A DNA stretch of 7,854 nt. Source: Thermoplasmatota archaeon. GTDB lineage: Archaea > Thermoplasmatota > Thermoplasmata > UBA10834. Of the stretch, positions 1 to 5,156 are shown one piece after another. The first letter of the stretch is position 1. Each line of letters opens with the position of its first letter. The position numbers and the translations under genes were made by a program. Below the pieces are notes generated by a model that was given only the letters and a program-made list of their open reading frames with translations, was not told the origin of the DNA and did not search any database. The DNA lies in the NCBI GenBank assembly GCA_030836605.1, contig JAUPMC010000145.1, positions 1-7,854 on the forward strand, read 5' to 3'.

Positions 1-1
1 C

Positions 2-151
2 AGGGCGGCAGGGGGCTTATGGTTCAGCCCCGGCGCGTCCCGGCATGACGTGATGATGGTCCTCTACGACCCCGAGAGGGGTGCACGGCCGGAGCCGAAC
101 GGGACGAGTCATCTGTCGAAGTGGTCAGAAGGCCTGCCACCCGACTTTTGA
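2..151 (+). CDS. possible 3' end of an upstream gene (partial, unrecognised)
   Basis: The second plus-strand frame is open from the window edge to a TGA at 149-151, giving 49 residues with no start inside the window. The other two plus frames hit stops by position 51. Third codon positions are mostly G or C, as in the clear genes nearby, and the peptide (containing RHDVMMVLYDPERG) looks protein-like. I do not recognise a family. In DNA this GC-rich an open stretch of 49 codons occurs by chance fairly often, so this is only a tentative call. A CCCCC/GGGGG hairpin at 157-174 follows the stop, and then comes the promoter of the next gene. Confidence 0.38.
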   Translation, partial: RAAGGLWFSPGASRHDVMMVLYDPERGARPEPNGTSHLSKWSEGLPPDF

Positions 152-192
152 CAGAACCCCCTCCTGGTTGGGGGATGCGTCGGGGAACCCTG

Positions 193-202
193 GCTATATA
201 TC
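193..202 (+). promoter_or_regulatory. TATA box of the membrane protein gene (leaderless)
   Basis: GCTATATATC is a strong archaeal TATA element, centred about 28 bp before the GTG at 226. With TBP-directed initiation about 26-27 bp downstream, transcription would start at or within 2 nt of that GTG. This supports GTG226 as the start of a leaderless mRNA and argues against the upstream in-frame GTG at 121, because the 121 start would place the TATA box inside the gene. Confidence 0.7.
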
Positions 203-225
203 CAGCGTCAGCCGATACCGGCCCC

Positions 226-1209
226 GTGACAGAGAAGGGTAAGGCGGCGTGGTTCCTGGCCTTGCTCTCGCCTATAATGGCCGAGATGCTGTCCGGCTCG
301 TCGCCCCCGCTCGAGTTCTTCGCGGGGCTCGGGTTCGTGTTCCTGATACCCTTGTACGGGGGCGGGGCCCTTCTCGTGCGCGAGCTGACCATCAGGTGGG
401 ACAAGGGCTGGGCGACCGTCATCTCGCTCGGGGCGGCCTACGGCATAATAGAGGAGGGCATAGCCGTCAAGAGCTTCTTCGACCCCAACTGGGTGGACTT
501 GGGCGACCTCGGCGTCTACGGCAGGTTCCTCGAAGTCAACTGGGTCTGGTCAGTGTGGCTGACCATATTCCACTCCATGATCAGCATAGCCCTCCCCATC
601 CTGATGCTCAGCCTCTGGTATCCGCGCCTCAAGCGCGAGCCGGTCCTGACCCCTAAGCAGTTCAAGACCGTCGGCTGGTTGTTCACCATCGACGTCGTGT
701 TCTGCGTGTTCCTGTTCGTCGCTGTGCAGGACTACGTCCCGCCGCCGCTCCAGTACGCCGCCTGCTTCGCGGTGGTGTACCTCCTGTGGAGGCTGGCGAA
801 GAAGCTCCCGAAGGGCCTGGTGAGCGCCAGACACCCCGAGCCGTCCTGGCACCCGGTCAAGTTCCTGGCCCTCGGGTTCGCGATGATGCTGGCCGGGATG
901 CTCTTCGGGATGGGCGCGTGGGAAGTGCACCCGGCCGTCCCGATCCTCATGCTCCTGCTGTCATGCTCGGTCACGCTCCTGCTGCTGCAGCACAAGATGG
1001 GTGCGACCAGGAACTCCGTCCACAAGGCCTGCTTCGCCGTCGGCCTGATACTGCTCCTGATGGTCGCCGCGCCGTTCCACGAGCTGAACAGCGGGATGGT
1101 CGGCATGACGGCCACCGCGATGGCATTCGCTATCTTCTCAGCGCTGTTGATGATGAGGGCGCGGTCGTACGAGTCAGCCGTCACGGCGCAGGCGCCCCCG
1201 CGGGTGTAG
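226..1209 (+). CDS. multi-pass membrane protein of unknown function (about 10 TM)
   Basis: The product is a 327-residue integral membrane protein with about 10 hydrophobic segments, near residues 8-24, 31-50, 62-80, 106-128, 148-167, 174-190, 211-230, 236-254, 266-282 and 289-310. Conserved-looking blocks are SGSSPPLEFF (23-32), YGGGALLVREL (44-54) followed by a Trp in the next loop, and AYGIIEEG (71-78) followed by SFFDPNW (83-89). From memory, uncharacterised bacterial and archaeal proteins carry similar blocks, but I cannot name the family. The Glu pair E76-E77 in a membrane helix, with H116 in the next one, recalls CPBP or PrsW intramembrane proteases, but the EExxxR or EExxK spacing is not met, so no enzyme is claimed. 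The GTG start is chosen from the TATA box 28 bp upstream; the frame also extends back to a GTG at 121. The gene stands alone and converges on a tRNA. Confidence 0.85.
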   Translation: MTEKGKAAWFLALLSPIMAEMLSGSSPPLEFFAGLGFVFLIPLYGGGALLVRELTIRWDKGWATVISLGAAYGIIEEGIAVKSFFDPNWVDLGDLGVYGRFLEVNWVWSVWLTIFHSMISIALPILMLSLWYPRLKREPVLTPKQFKTVGWLFTIDVVFCVFLFVAVQDYVPPPLQYAACFAVVYLLWRLAKKLPKGLVSARHPEPSWHPVKFLALGFAMMLAGMLFGMGAWEVHPAVPILMLLLSCSVTLLLLQHKMGATRNSVHKACFAVGLILLLMVAAPFHELNSGMVGMTATAMAFAIFSALLMMRARSYESAVTAQAPPRV

Positions 1210-1214
1210 GAGAA

Positions 1215-1290
1215 TGGCGCCGTCGAGCGGGTTCGAACCGCTGACCTTCCGCTTAACAGGCGGACGCTCTACCGACTGAGCTACGACGGC
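1215..1290 (-). tRNA. tRNA-Asn(GTT) with encoded CCA
   Basis: The minus strand folds as a complete cloverleaf. The acceptor is GCCGTCG paired with CGACGGC. The D arm is GCTC/GAGC. The anticodon stem TCCGC/GCGGA carries the loop CTGTTAA with anticodon GTT. The T arm AGCGG/CCGCT carries the loop TTCGAAC. The discriminator is G (1218), and the 3' CCA is genomically encoded (1215-1217). There is no intron. The 3' end is 5 nt from the stop codon of the convergent membrane protein gene. Confidence 0.97.
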
Positions 1291-1324
1291 ATGGTCTGAG
1301 TCGCAGGCGCAGTTATCCTGACCG

Positions 1325-1334
1325 GTTTAATAAG
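1325..1334 (-). promoter_or_regulatory. TATA box of tRNA-Asn
   Basis: Read on the minus strand, CTTATTAAAC is an AT-rich island in GC-rich DNA, about 39 bp upstream of the tRNA 5' end. Initiation about 27 bp downstream would leave a leader of roughly 12 nt to be removed by RNase P. Confidence 0.55.
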
Positions 1335-1391
1335 CCTTTTGCAGCGGTCCGGGGCGCGCCAGGGCGAGAAACGATGGGTCGGGGGCCGGTC

Positions 1392-1709
1392 TTACTCGAT
1401 CGACTCCCGCAGCTCATTGACCGTGGAGCTCATCGTCTCCAGGATCTCCTTCAGGTGGTCCAGGAAGTCCTGTATCTTGTCAGTGGTCACAGCGCCGTCA
1501 GGGGACGGCCCGATGAGCCCTTCCTGCTCCAGGATCCTGAGCGAGTACCTCACCTTGTGCTGAGGGTAGTCGAGCATCTCCGACAGGCGTATGATGCCTA
1601 TCGGCTCGTTGTCCATGATGGCCTTCAGCATGGCTACGTGCCTCTGGAGGAGTTCTATCTCGGCTTCGATCTTGCTCGTGAGCACCGACTTGCCCGTCCT
1701 TCCTTTCAT
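1392..1709 (-). CDS. winged-helix transcriptional regulator (COG3432-like)
   Basis: The product is a small DNA-binding protein of 105 residues. A winged helix-turn-helix spans about residues 22-77, with the turn and recognition helix around LSEMLDYPQHKVRYSLRIL (42-60) and a short wing (GLIGPSPDGAVTT). The C-terminal 25-30 residues form an amphipathic, Leu-rich helix typical of dimerisation. The pattern IIRLSEML...HKVRYSLR.LEQEGLI matches a group of predicted euryarchaeal regulators I recall as COG3432; no ligand is known to me. Two in-frame ATGs (1715 and 1709) compete. The Shine-Dalgarno-like GAGGGA at 1716-1721 touches the first and sits 6 nt before the second, so the second is preferred. 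The gene is divergent from an ABC exporter 144 bp away, and the shared region holds an inverted repeat, so auto-regulation and exporter control are plausible but unproven. Confidence 0.85.
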   Translation of the reverse strand: MKGRTGKSVLTSKIEAEIELLQRHVAMLKAIMDNEPIGIIRLSEMLDYPQHKVRYSLRILEQEGLIGPSPDGAVTTDKIQDFLDHLKEILETMSSTVNELRESIE

Positions 1710-1715
1710 GGCCAT

Positions 1716-1721
1716 TCCCTC
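1716..1721 (-). promoter_or_regulatory. Shine-Dalgarno-like site deciding the regulator start
   Basis: GAGGGA on the minus strand lies directly against the first ATG (1715) but 6 nt before the second ATG (1709), which is the workable spacing. This favours the 105-residue form over the 107-residue form. Confidence 0.5.
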
Positions 1722-1727
1722 GCGAGG
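1718..1727. repeat. 10-bp palindrome CCTCGCGAGG in the regulator 5' leader
   Basis: This perfect palindrome overlaps the Shine-Dalgarno region of the winged-helix gene. The same 10 bp form the core of a 14-bp palindrome at 7668-7681. It could be an operator or a small RNA hairpin over the ribosome site. Confidence 0.45.
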
Positions 1728-1744
1728 AATCAGAGGCTGTCTGT

Positions 1745-1753
1745 CGTGCTACA
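1745..1753 (-). promoter_or_regulatory. candidate operator, left arm of the inverted repeat (TGTAGCACG on minus)
   Basis: CGTGCTACA on the plus strand is the exact inverse of TGTAGCACG at 1800-1808. It covers the predicted transcription start (about 1746) of the winged-helix regulator, a position where a bound repressor would block initiation. The role is inferred from position only. Confidence 0.45.
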
Positions 1754-1768
1754 TGATAGCATTTGAAC

Positions 1769-1778
1769 GCTTTAAACC
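1769..1778 (-). promoter_or_regulatory. TATA box of the winged-helix regulator
   Basis: GGTTTAAAGC on the minus strand lies about 58 bp before the preferred ATG. Initiation about 27 bp downstream would give a leader of roughly 35 nt, in agreement with the presence of a Shine-Dalgarno site. Confidence 0.5.
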
Positions 1779-1799
1779 GGCAGGAAGAACAACTGAGGT

Positions 1800-1808
1800 T
1801 GTAGCACG
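1800..1808 (+). promoter_or_regulatory. candidate operator, right arm of the inverted repeat (TGTAGCACG)
   Basis: This is the second arm of the 9-bp inverted repeat. It lies about 10 bp upstream of the ABC exporter TATA box, at about -50 relative to the predicted start of transcription. The arms are 46 bp apart, so they are more likely two separate binding sites than one palindromic site. Confidence 0.45.
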
Positions 1809-1818
1809 CAGGGGCACG

Positions 1819-1828
1819 TTTGATATAA
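1819..1828 (+). promoter_or_regulatory. TATA box of the ABC exporter genes
   Basis: TTTGATATAA is centred about 29-30 bp before ATG1854. The predicted start of transcription is at or within about 3 nt of the ATG, so the mRNA should be leaderless or nearly so. Confidence 0.6.
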
Positions 1829-1853
1829 CCACCGGGGAATAACTCAGGCCGCA

Positions 1854-2585
1854 ATGGCCGCTATCGAGGCAACGGACGTCACGATGGACTTCGGCGGTAT
1901 GAAGGCCCTCGACAATGTGAGCATCTCGGTCGAGGAGGGCGACACTTTCGGGTTCTTCGGCCCCAACGGGGCCGGCAAGACGACGCTCATTCGGATATTG
2001 ACGGGACAGCTCGAGCCGTCCTCGGGGTCCGTGCGCGTGCTCGGCGTCGACGCGATCAAGGAGCCGATCAGGGTCAAGGAGCTCATCGGCATAGTGCCCG
2101 AGGTGGAGAGCCCCCCGACCTATCTCACGGCCTACGAGTACATGTACTTCGTCGGCAAGGTGCGCAAGCTGGACGACCTCGACGACAGGATAGACAAGTG
2201 GCTCGCGTACTTCGACCTCGAGAGCAAGAAGGGCACCATATGCAAGGACATGTCCAAGGGCATGCGCCAGAAGCTGATGCTCGCGTCCGCGTTCATGCAC
2301 GAGCCGAAGCTCCTGTTCCTGGACGAGCCGTTCATCAACCTCGACCCCATCTACCAGAAGCTCCTGAGGGAGTACATCGAGGAGTACGTTTCGAAGGGTG
2401 GCACGGTCTTCCTGTGCTCGCACATACTCGAGATCGCCGAGCGGCTCTGCAACAAGCTCGCCATCGTGAACCTGGGCAGGGTGGCGCTGCAGGGACGTAA
2501 GGACGAGCTCCTGCGCGGCGGTGAGAACCTCGAGAAAGTGTTCATGCGCACAATCGGAGGCGGTCTGATACGAAGACCCTCCTGA
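1854..2585 (+). CDS. ABC-2 type exporter, ATP-binding protein
   Basis: The product is a 243-residue cytoplasmic ATPase subunit that would power the permease encoded next. Walker A is GPNGAGKTT (36-44). The Q-loop position holds Glu (VPE, E83). The signature is the degenerate MSKGMRQ (133-139) instead of LSGGQ. Walker B is LLFLDEP (153-159) with catalytic E158. The D-loop is NLDP and the switch is H190. These features place it among single-domain ABC-2 ATPases of the drug, lipid and polysaccharide exporter (CcmA/DrrA-like) type. Substrate specificity cannot be read from this subunit. The start is supported by the TATA box about 29 bp upstream. The stop is 5 nt before the permease ATG, so the two are surely co-transcribed. 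A regulator is encoded divergently. Confidence 0.95.
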   Translation: MAAIEATDVTMDFGGMKALDNVSISVEEGDTFGFFGPNGAGKTTLIRILTGQLEPSSGSVRVLGVDAIKEPIRVKELIGIVPEVESPPTYLTAYEYMYFVGKVRKLDDLDDRIDKWLAYFDLESKKGTICKDMSKGMRQKLMLASAFMHEPKLLFLDEPFINLDPIYQKLLREYIEEYVSKGGTVFLCSHILEIAERLCNKLAIVNLGRVALQGRKDELLRGGENLEKVFMRTIGGGLIRRPS

Positions 2586-2590
2586 GGCTG

Positions 2591-4036
2591 ATGCTGAAGG
2601 AGGAGTTCAGGAGCCACGCCGCGTACTCCGGGCAGGAGCGGTTCCTGACCTTCCCAGTGTTCGTGTTCCTCATCGCGAGCGTGCTCGGGCTCTCGCTCGA
2701 GAAGACGCTCGAGACCGTCTCCCTGAAACAACTCGCGGAGTTCGCCCACCTGTCGGCGTTCCTCTACGGCCTGAGCGTGGGCGCCTTCGGGCTCATGGGC
2801 CACCAGTACCTCGAGCGCCGGTACGGCAGGAGCAACTACCTCATCGCCATGCCTTACATCCTCCCGCTCTCCTTCAAGACCACCTTCCTCGGCATATTCG
2901 TCAGGGACGCCCTGTTCTACGTGCTCCTGATGCTCGTGCCCGCGACGGGCGGCCTGCTCCTGGCGGCGCCGATCATGGGGTACTCGCTCGGCAGCGTCGG
3001 GCTCCTGTTCGTGTCCGTGCTCCTCACCTTCATGATCGGGCTCTCGATGAGCTTCCTGGCCTCGGTCATGTACACCCGCGACAAGCGCCTGTTCGGGCTG
3101 TTCACGGCCGCCATCGTGTCCATCTTCGTGCTCCACGGGGCGGTCGGCATCCTGCCGCTCGAGGCGGTCATACCGTCCCTCGGGCTGCAGATGAACGTGC
3201 GCCCGTTCCCGGTCGACGGCTCGGCCGCGGCGTTCTTCGCGGCCGTCTCGGTGGCGGAGGTCGGGGTGATGACCTTCCTTGCATACGCCCTGGTCGAGGT
3301 GAGGATCAGCATATCGACCCAGTCGTACGCGGACATGCTGCCGAGGTACCACGCGAGGATGCGCTGGCTCAAAGGCCTGACGAGGACCTTGTTCGCGAAG
3401 GAGTTGGTCGACCTGAAGAGGAGCGGGACCATCGCGAAGATGTCCTTCTCGTTCGTGCTGCCTCTCCTGTTCCTGTCGTTCACGACCTGGTTCGTCAACT
3501 ACGGGCTCGCCATACCCGTCGGGTTCAACACGGTGTTCTACGCGTCGATGGTGGGCTTCGTCGGCGTCATGATGTACAGCTGGCTGAACAACATCGACCT
3601 GGTCGAGTACTACTCCCTGATACCGGTGACCGTGCCGCAGCTCATCAAGGTGAGGATAGCCGTGTTCCTCGTCCTCACCCTGGGCATATCGACATTCTTC
3701 GTCGTGGGGATATCCATCCTGAACGACGAGGCGGGCTATCTGCCGCTGGCGCTCCTCGTCATGTTCATCACATCGGTGTACATGGTACTCGTCCTGGCCT
3801 ACCTGACGGGCCTGAGGACGAACACGTTCCTGTTCGACACGAGCATCCTCGCCAAGTTCAGCATCATGTCCTTCATGCCCGACGTGTGCCTGGTCATCCT
3901 GTCGTTCAGCCTGTCCACGGACTGGACCTTCTCCCTCCTCGGCCTGGCCATCGTGCTGTTCTCGATGTCCGCCACGTCGTTCATTCTCTACAGGGGCATC
4001 GATTCGAAGTGGCGGAAGACCGCCTTCGCGGAATAG
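2591..4036 (+). CDS. ABC-2 type exporter, 12-TM permease
   Basis: The product is a 481-residue membrane protein, about twice the size of a usual six-TM ABC-2 permease. Hydrophobic segments lie near residues 20-36, 52-70, 105-127, 134-160, 168-186, 214-233, 284-301, 311-329, 354-373, 383-404, 425-441 and 446-466, which makes two sets of six. Each half is preceded by a charged amphipathic stretch: residues 1-20 (with MLKEEF) and 256-280 (with LFAKELVDLKRSG). The layout suggests a fused or duplicated pair of half-permeases that could form a full channel with two copies of the upstream ATPase. The ATG follows the ATPase stop by 5 nt and is preceded by GAGG at a short spacing of 3 nt. The same frame is open upstream into the ATPase gene but offers no ATG, GTG or TTG nearby. 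The substrate is unknown; lipid, peptide or drug export are all possible. Confidence 0.88.
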   Translation: MLKEEFRSHAAYSGQERFLTFPVFVFLIASVLGLSLEKTLETVSLKQLAEFAHLSAFLYGLSVGAFGLMGHQYLERRYGRSNYLIAMPYILPLSFKTTFLGIFVRDALFYVLLMLVPATGGLLLAAPIMGYSLGSVGLLFVSVLLTFMIGLSMSFLASVMYTRDKRLFGLFTAAIVSIFVLHGAVGILPLEAVIPSLGLQMNVRPFPVDGSAAAFFAAVSVAEVGVMTFLAYALVEVRISISTQSYADMLPRYHARMRWLKGLTRTLFAKELVDLKRSGTIAKMSFSFVLPLLFLSFTTWFVNYGLAIPVGFNTVFYASMVGFVGVMMYSWLNNIDLVEYYSLIPVTVPQLIKVRIAVFLVLTLGISTFFVVGISILNDEAGYLPLALLVMFITSVYMVLVLAYLTGLRTNTFLFDTSILAKFSIMSFMPDVCLVILSFSLSTDWTFSLLGLAIVLFSMSATSFILYRGIDSKWRKTAFAE

Positions 4037-4076
4037 GCAGGATTATGTCCGCCCCGGACCGTTCGAGGTGCTCGGA

Positions 4077-4082
4077 GAGAGG
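4077..4082 (+). promoter_or_regulatory. Shine-Dalgarno-like site deciding the lipid kinase start
   Basis: GAGAGG ends 7 nt before ATG4090, a good spacing, but only 1 nt before the GTG at 4084. An ATG at 4045 would add 15 poorly hydrophobic residues before the conserved start of the protein. ATG4090 is therefore preferred. Confidence 0.5.
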
Positions 4083-4089
4083 CGTGACG

Positions 4090-4656
4090 ATGGACCGGGC
4101 GGAGCTGTTCAGGAGGTGCCTCCACGGTCTCATGGCGTTCGCGCCGGCCTACTACCTGCTCCCGACGCAGGTCCCGGTGCTCGGGGTGGAGAGGTGGGTC
4201 CTGCTCATCGCCTTCATCTCGATCGTCTCGACGGTGGAGGGCCTCCGCCTGCTCATGGGGTGGAAGTTCTTCGGGCTCAGGCCTCACGAGAGGAACCAGA
4301 TCGCGTCCTTCGTGTGGGCGGCGGCAGGGGTCACGGCCGCGCTGTGGTTGTTCAGGGAGGACGTGGCCACAGCCGCGATAATCGGGTGGGCGCTCGTGGA
4401 CCCGCTCGCCGGGGAACTCAGGAGGGTCAGGCCCCGGTCGACGGTCCCGATAATCGTCCCTGTCGCGGTCTACATCACGATCGCCGCGCCAGTACTGTAC
4501 ATGTGCGGCGAGATGTCGCTCCTGTCGGTCGTCCTCGTGAGCGTCATCGGCGCGACCACGGCCGTGGCCGTGGAGCGACAAAATATACGCTATGTAGACG
4601 ACGACTTCCTCATGATAGTGCTGCCGTGTCTGATCATGGAGCTGTTCGCCTTCTGA
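4090..4656 (+). CDS. dolichol/phytol kinase-like CTP-dependent lipid kinase
   Basis: The product is a 188-residue membrane protein with about six or seven hydrophobic segments. It fits the polyprenol kinase superfamily (COG0170; yeast Sec59 and Dgk1, plant phytol kinase), whose members use CTP to phosphorylate isoprenoid alcohols or diacylglycerol. Expected landmarks appear in order: RRCLH near the N-terminus (8-12), VEGLRL (49-54) followed by FG and HER (61-68), an intramembrane Asp in ALVDPLAG (101-108), and a C-terminal AVAVERQ...VDDDF...LP block (158-179) resembling the family's E...DDN...P end. Family assignment is by motif recall and the substrate is inferred. It follows the ABC permease by 53 nt and is probably in the same transcript, suggesting a link to envelope lipid or glycoconjugate export. 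Its stop converges on the SSB-like gene with a 17-nt gap. Confidence 0.68.
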   Translation: MDRAELFRRCLHGLMAFAPAYYLLPTQVPVLGVERWVLLIAFISIVSTVEGLRLLMGWKFFGLRPHERNQIASFVWAAAGVTAALWLFREDVATAAIIGWALVDPLAGELRRVRPRSTVPIIVPVAVYITIAAPVLYMCGEMSLLSVVLVSVIGATTAVAVERQNIRYVDDDFLMIVLPCLIMELFAF

Positions 4657-4673
4657 CACGGCGTGCGCGGAGG

Positions 4674-4967
4674 TCAGAGCACTTCGAGCTTCCCGTACTT
4701 GCCGGCGCTGACCTGCAGCTTGTTCTTGAAGGAAGACGCCCAGCCGTTCGTGATCCTGATCTTGGAGTCGACCTGGACCTTGTCTATGTCGTCGTTCCAG
4801 AGGGTGAGGCTGACCTTCTCCCCGGCCTCGTCCTCGCCTTCCGCGTCGCACACGCGCCCGCCGGAGCCGCTATACTTTGAGGTCCATTCCCTGGGCTCGC
4901 CCTTCTCCACGATGGTTACGGTGAGCTCATCGACCTTTGACTTGTCCTTTAGGTCCTTTGCCATCAT
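4674..4967 (-). CDS. ssb: single OB-fold ssDNA-binding protein (crenarchaeal/Thermoplasma-type SSB)
   Basis: The product is 97 residues, almost entirely one OB-fold of the RPA/SSB superfamily, which coats single-stranded DNA in replication, recombination and repair. The order of strands resembles Sulfolobus SSB: VTIVEKGEPREW (17-28), an acidic loop, VSLTLWNDDIDKV (52-64), KIRITNGWASSFKNKLQV (69-86) and a final GKYGKLEV. Aromatics W58, W76 and F80 fall where Sulfolobus SSB has its base-stacking W56, W75 and F79. The acidic, flexible C-terminal tail of Sulfolobus SSB is missing, because the protein ends right after the barrel. Two ATGs in tandem (4967 and 4964) are both possible starts. There is no clear Shine-Dalgarno site, and the predicted leader is about 14 nt. 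Confidence 0.85.
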   Translation of the reverse strand: MMAKDLKDKSKVDELTVTIVEKGEPREWTSKYSGSGGRVCDAEGEDEAGEKVSLTLWNDDIDKVQVDSKIRITNGWASSFKNKLQVSAGKYGKLEVL

Positions 4968-4976
4968 TGTAGCACG
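4968..4976 (-). promoter_or_regulatory. CGTGCTACA motif in the SSB leader
   Basis: This is a third exact copy of the 9-mer forming the inverted repeat at 1745/1800. On the minus strand CGTGCTACA ends directly at the SSB start ATG, within the predicted 14-nt leader. It could be an operator just downstream of the transcription start or an RNA element. The function is inferred only from recurrence. Confidence 0.4.
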
Positions 4977-5003
4977 CTCTAGGTCGGTCGGAAGCGGGTC
5001 ATC

Positions 5004-5013
5004 GTACTTAAAC
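5004..5013 (-). promoter_or_regulatory. TATA box of the SSB-like gene
   Basis: GTTTAAGTAC on the minus strand is centred about 41 bp before the ATG, giving a predicted transcription start near 4981. A near-identical element (GGTTAAGTACG) lies upstream of the PDCD5-like gene at 7699-7709. Confidence 0.55.
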
Positions 5014-5016
5014 CTC

Positions 5017-5047
5017 GCCCCTCTCCGGGGCCCGCCCGCCCCCGCCC
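5017..5047 (-). other. G-quadruplex-capable tract with adjacent hairpin between divergent promoters
   Basis: The minus strand at 5031-5047 reads GGGCGGGGGCGGGCGGG. These are four G-runs of at least three separated by single C bases, the loop type generally associated with the most stable intramolecular quadruplexes. Next to it, GCCCC (5017-5021) and GGGGC (5027-5031) can pair around a 5-nt loop. The tract lies about 50-65 bp upstream of the predicted SSB transcription start, on its coding strand, and about 80 bp before the TATA box of the divergent ArsR-type gene. Confidence 0.6.
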
Positions 5048-5075
5048 GGCGGACGCGGCACTTGACGCCGTTTTA

Positions 5076-5090
5076 CTGTCGTGCCAGATG
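5076..5090 (+). promoter_or_regulatory. diverged copy of the 1741-1755 promoter sequence
   Basis: CTGTCGTGCCAGATG matches CTGTCGTGCTACATG at 1741-1755 in 13 of 15 positions. It lies between the G-rich tract and the TATA box of the ArsR-type gene, at about -80 to -66 from its start. This may be a weak member of the same operator family. Confidence 0.3.
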
Positions 5091-5123
5091 TCCCGCGGAA
5101 CCTCCGTTTCTACTCCAATTAGC

Positions 5124-5133
5124 ATTTTATATC
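5124..5133 (+). promoter_or_regulatory. TATA box of the ArsR-type regulator (leaderless)
   Basis: ATTTTATATC is centred about 28 bp before ATG5157, so transcription should begin at the ATG. This promoter probably also serves the Trm56 and HD genes downstream. Confidence 0.7.
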
Positions 5134-5156
5134 CCAGACTCAGATAGGGGCCGTCC

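Noticed and set aside
157..174. CCCCC/GGGGG hairpin as a terminator
   Set aside because: A five-pair stem with an 8-nt loop and no T-run is weak. Archaeal termination depends mainly on T-tracts, which are absent here.
121..225. N-terminal 35-codon extension of the membrane protein from GTG121
   Set aside because: A strong TATA box at 193-202 would be inside the gene, and the extension is Pro/Arg-rich and unlike the membrane protein that follows.
24..422. Minus-strand open frame over the 5' end of the membrane protein gene
   Set aside because: It overlaps a gene with clear TM segments and its own promoter, and the antisense peptide has no recognisable features.
226..1209. CPBP or PrsW intramembrane protease assignment for the membrane protein
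   Set aside because: A Glu pair and a nearby His are present, but the required EExxxR or EExxK spacing and the later His/Asn motifs are not.
2351..3352. Minus-strand open frame of 333 codons opposite the ABC ATPase and permease
   Set aside because: Its translation is dominated by Arg, Glu and His repeats typical of the complement of GC-rich membrane protein codons. The sense-strand genes are certain.
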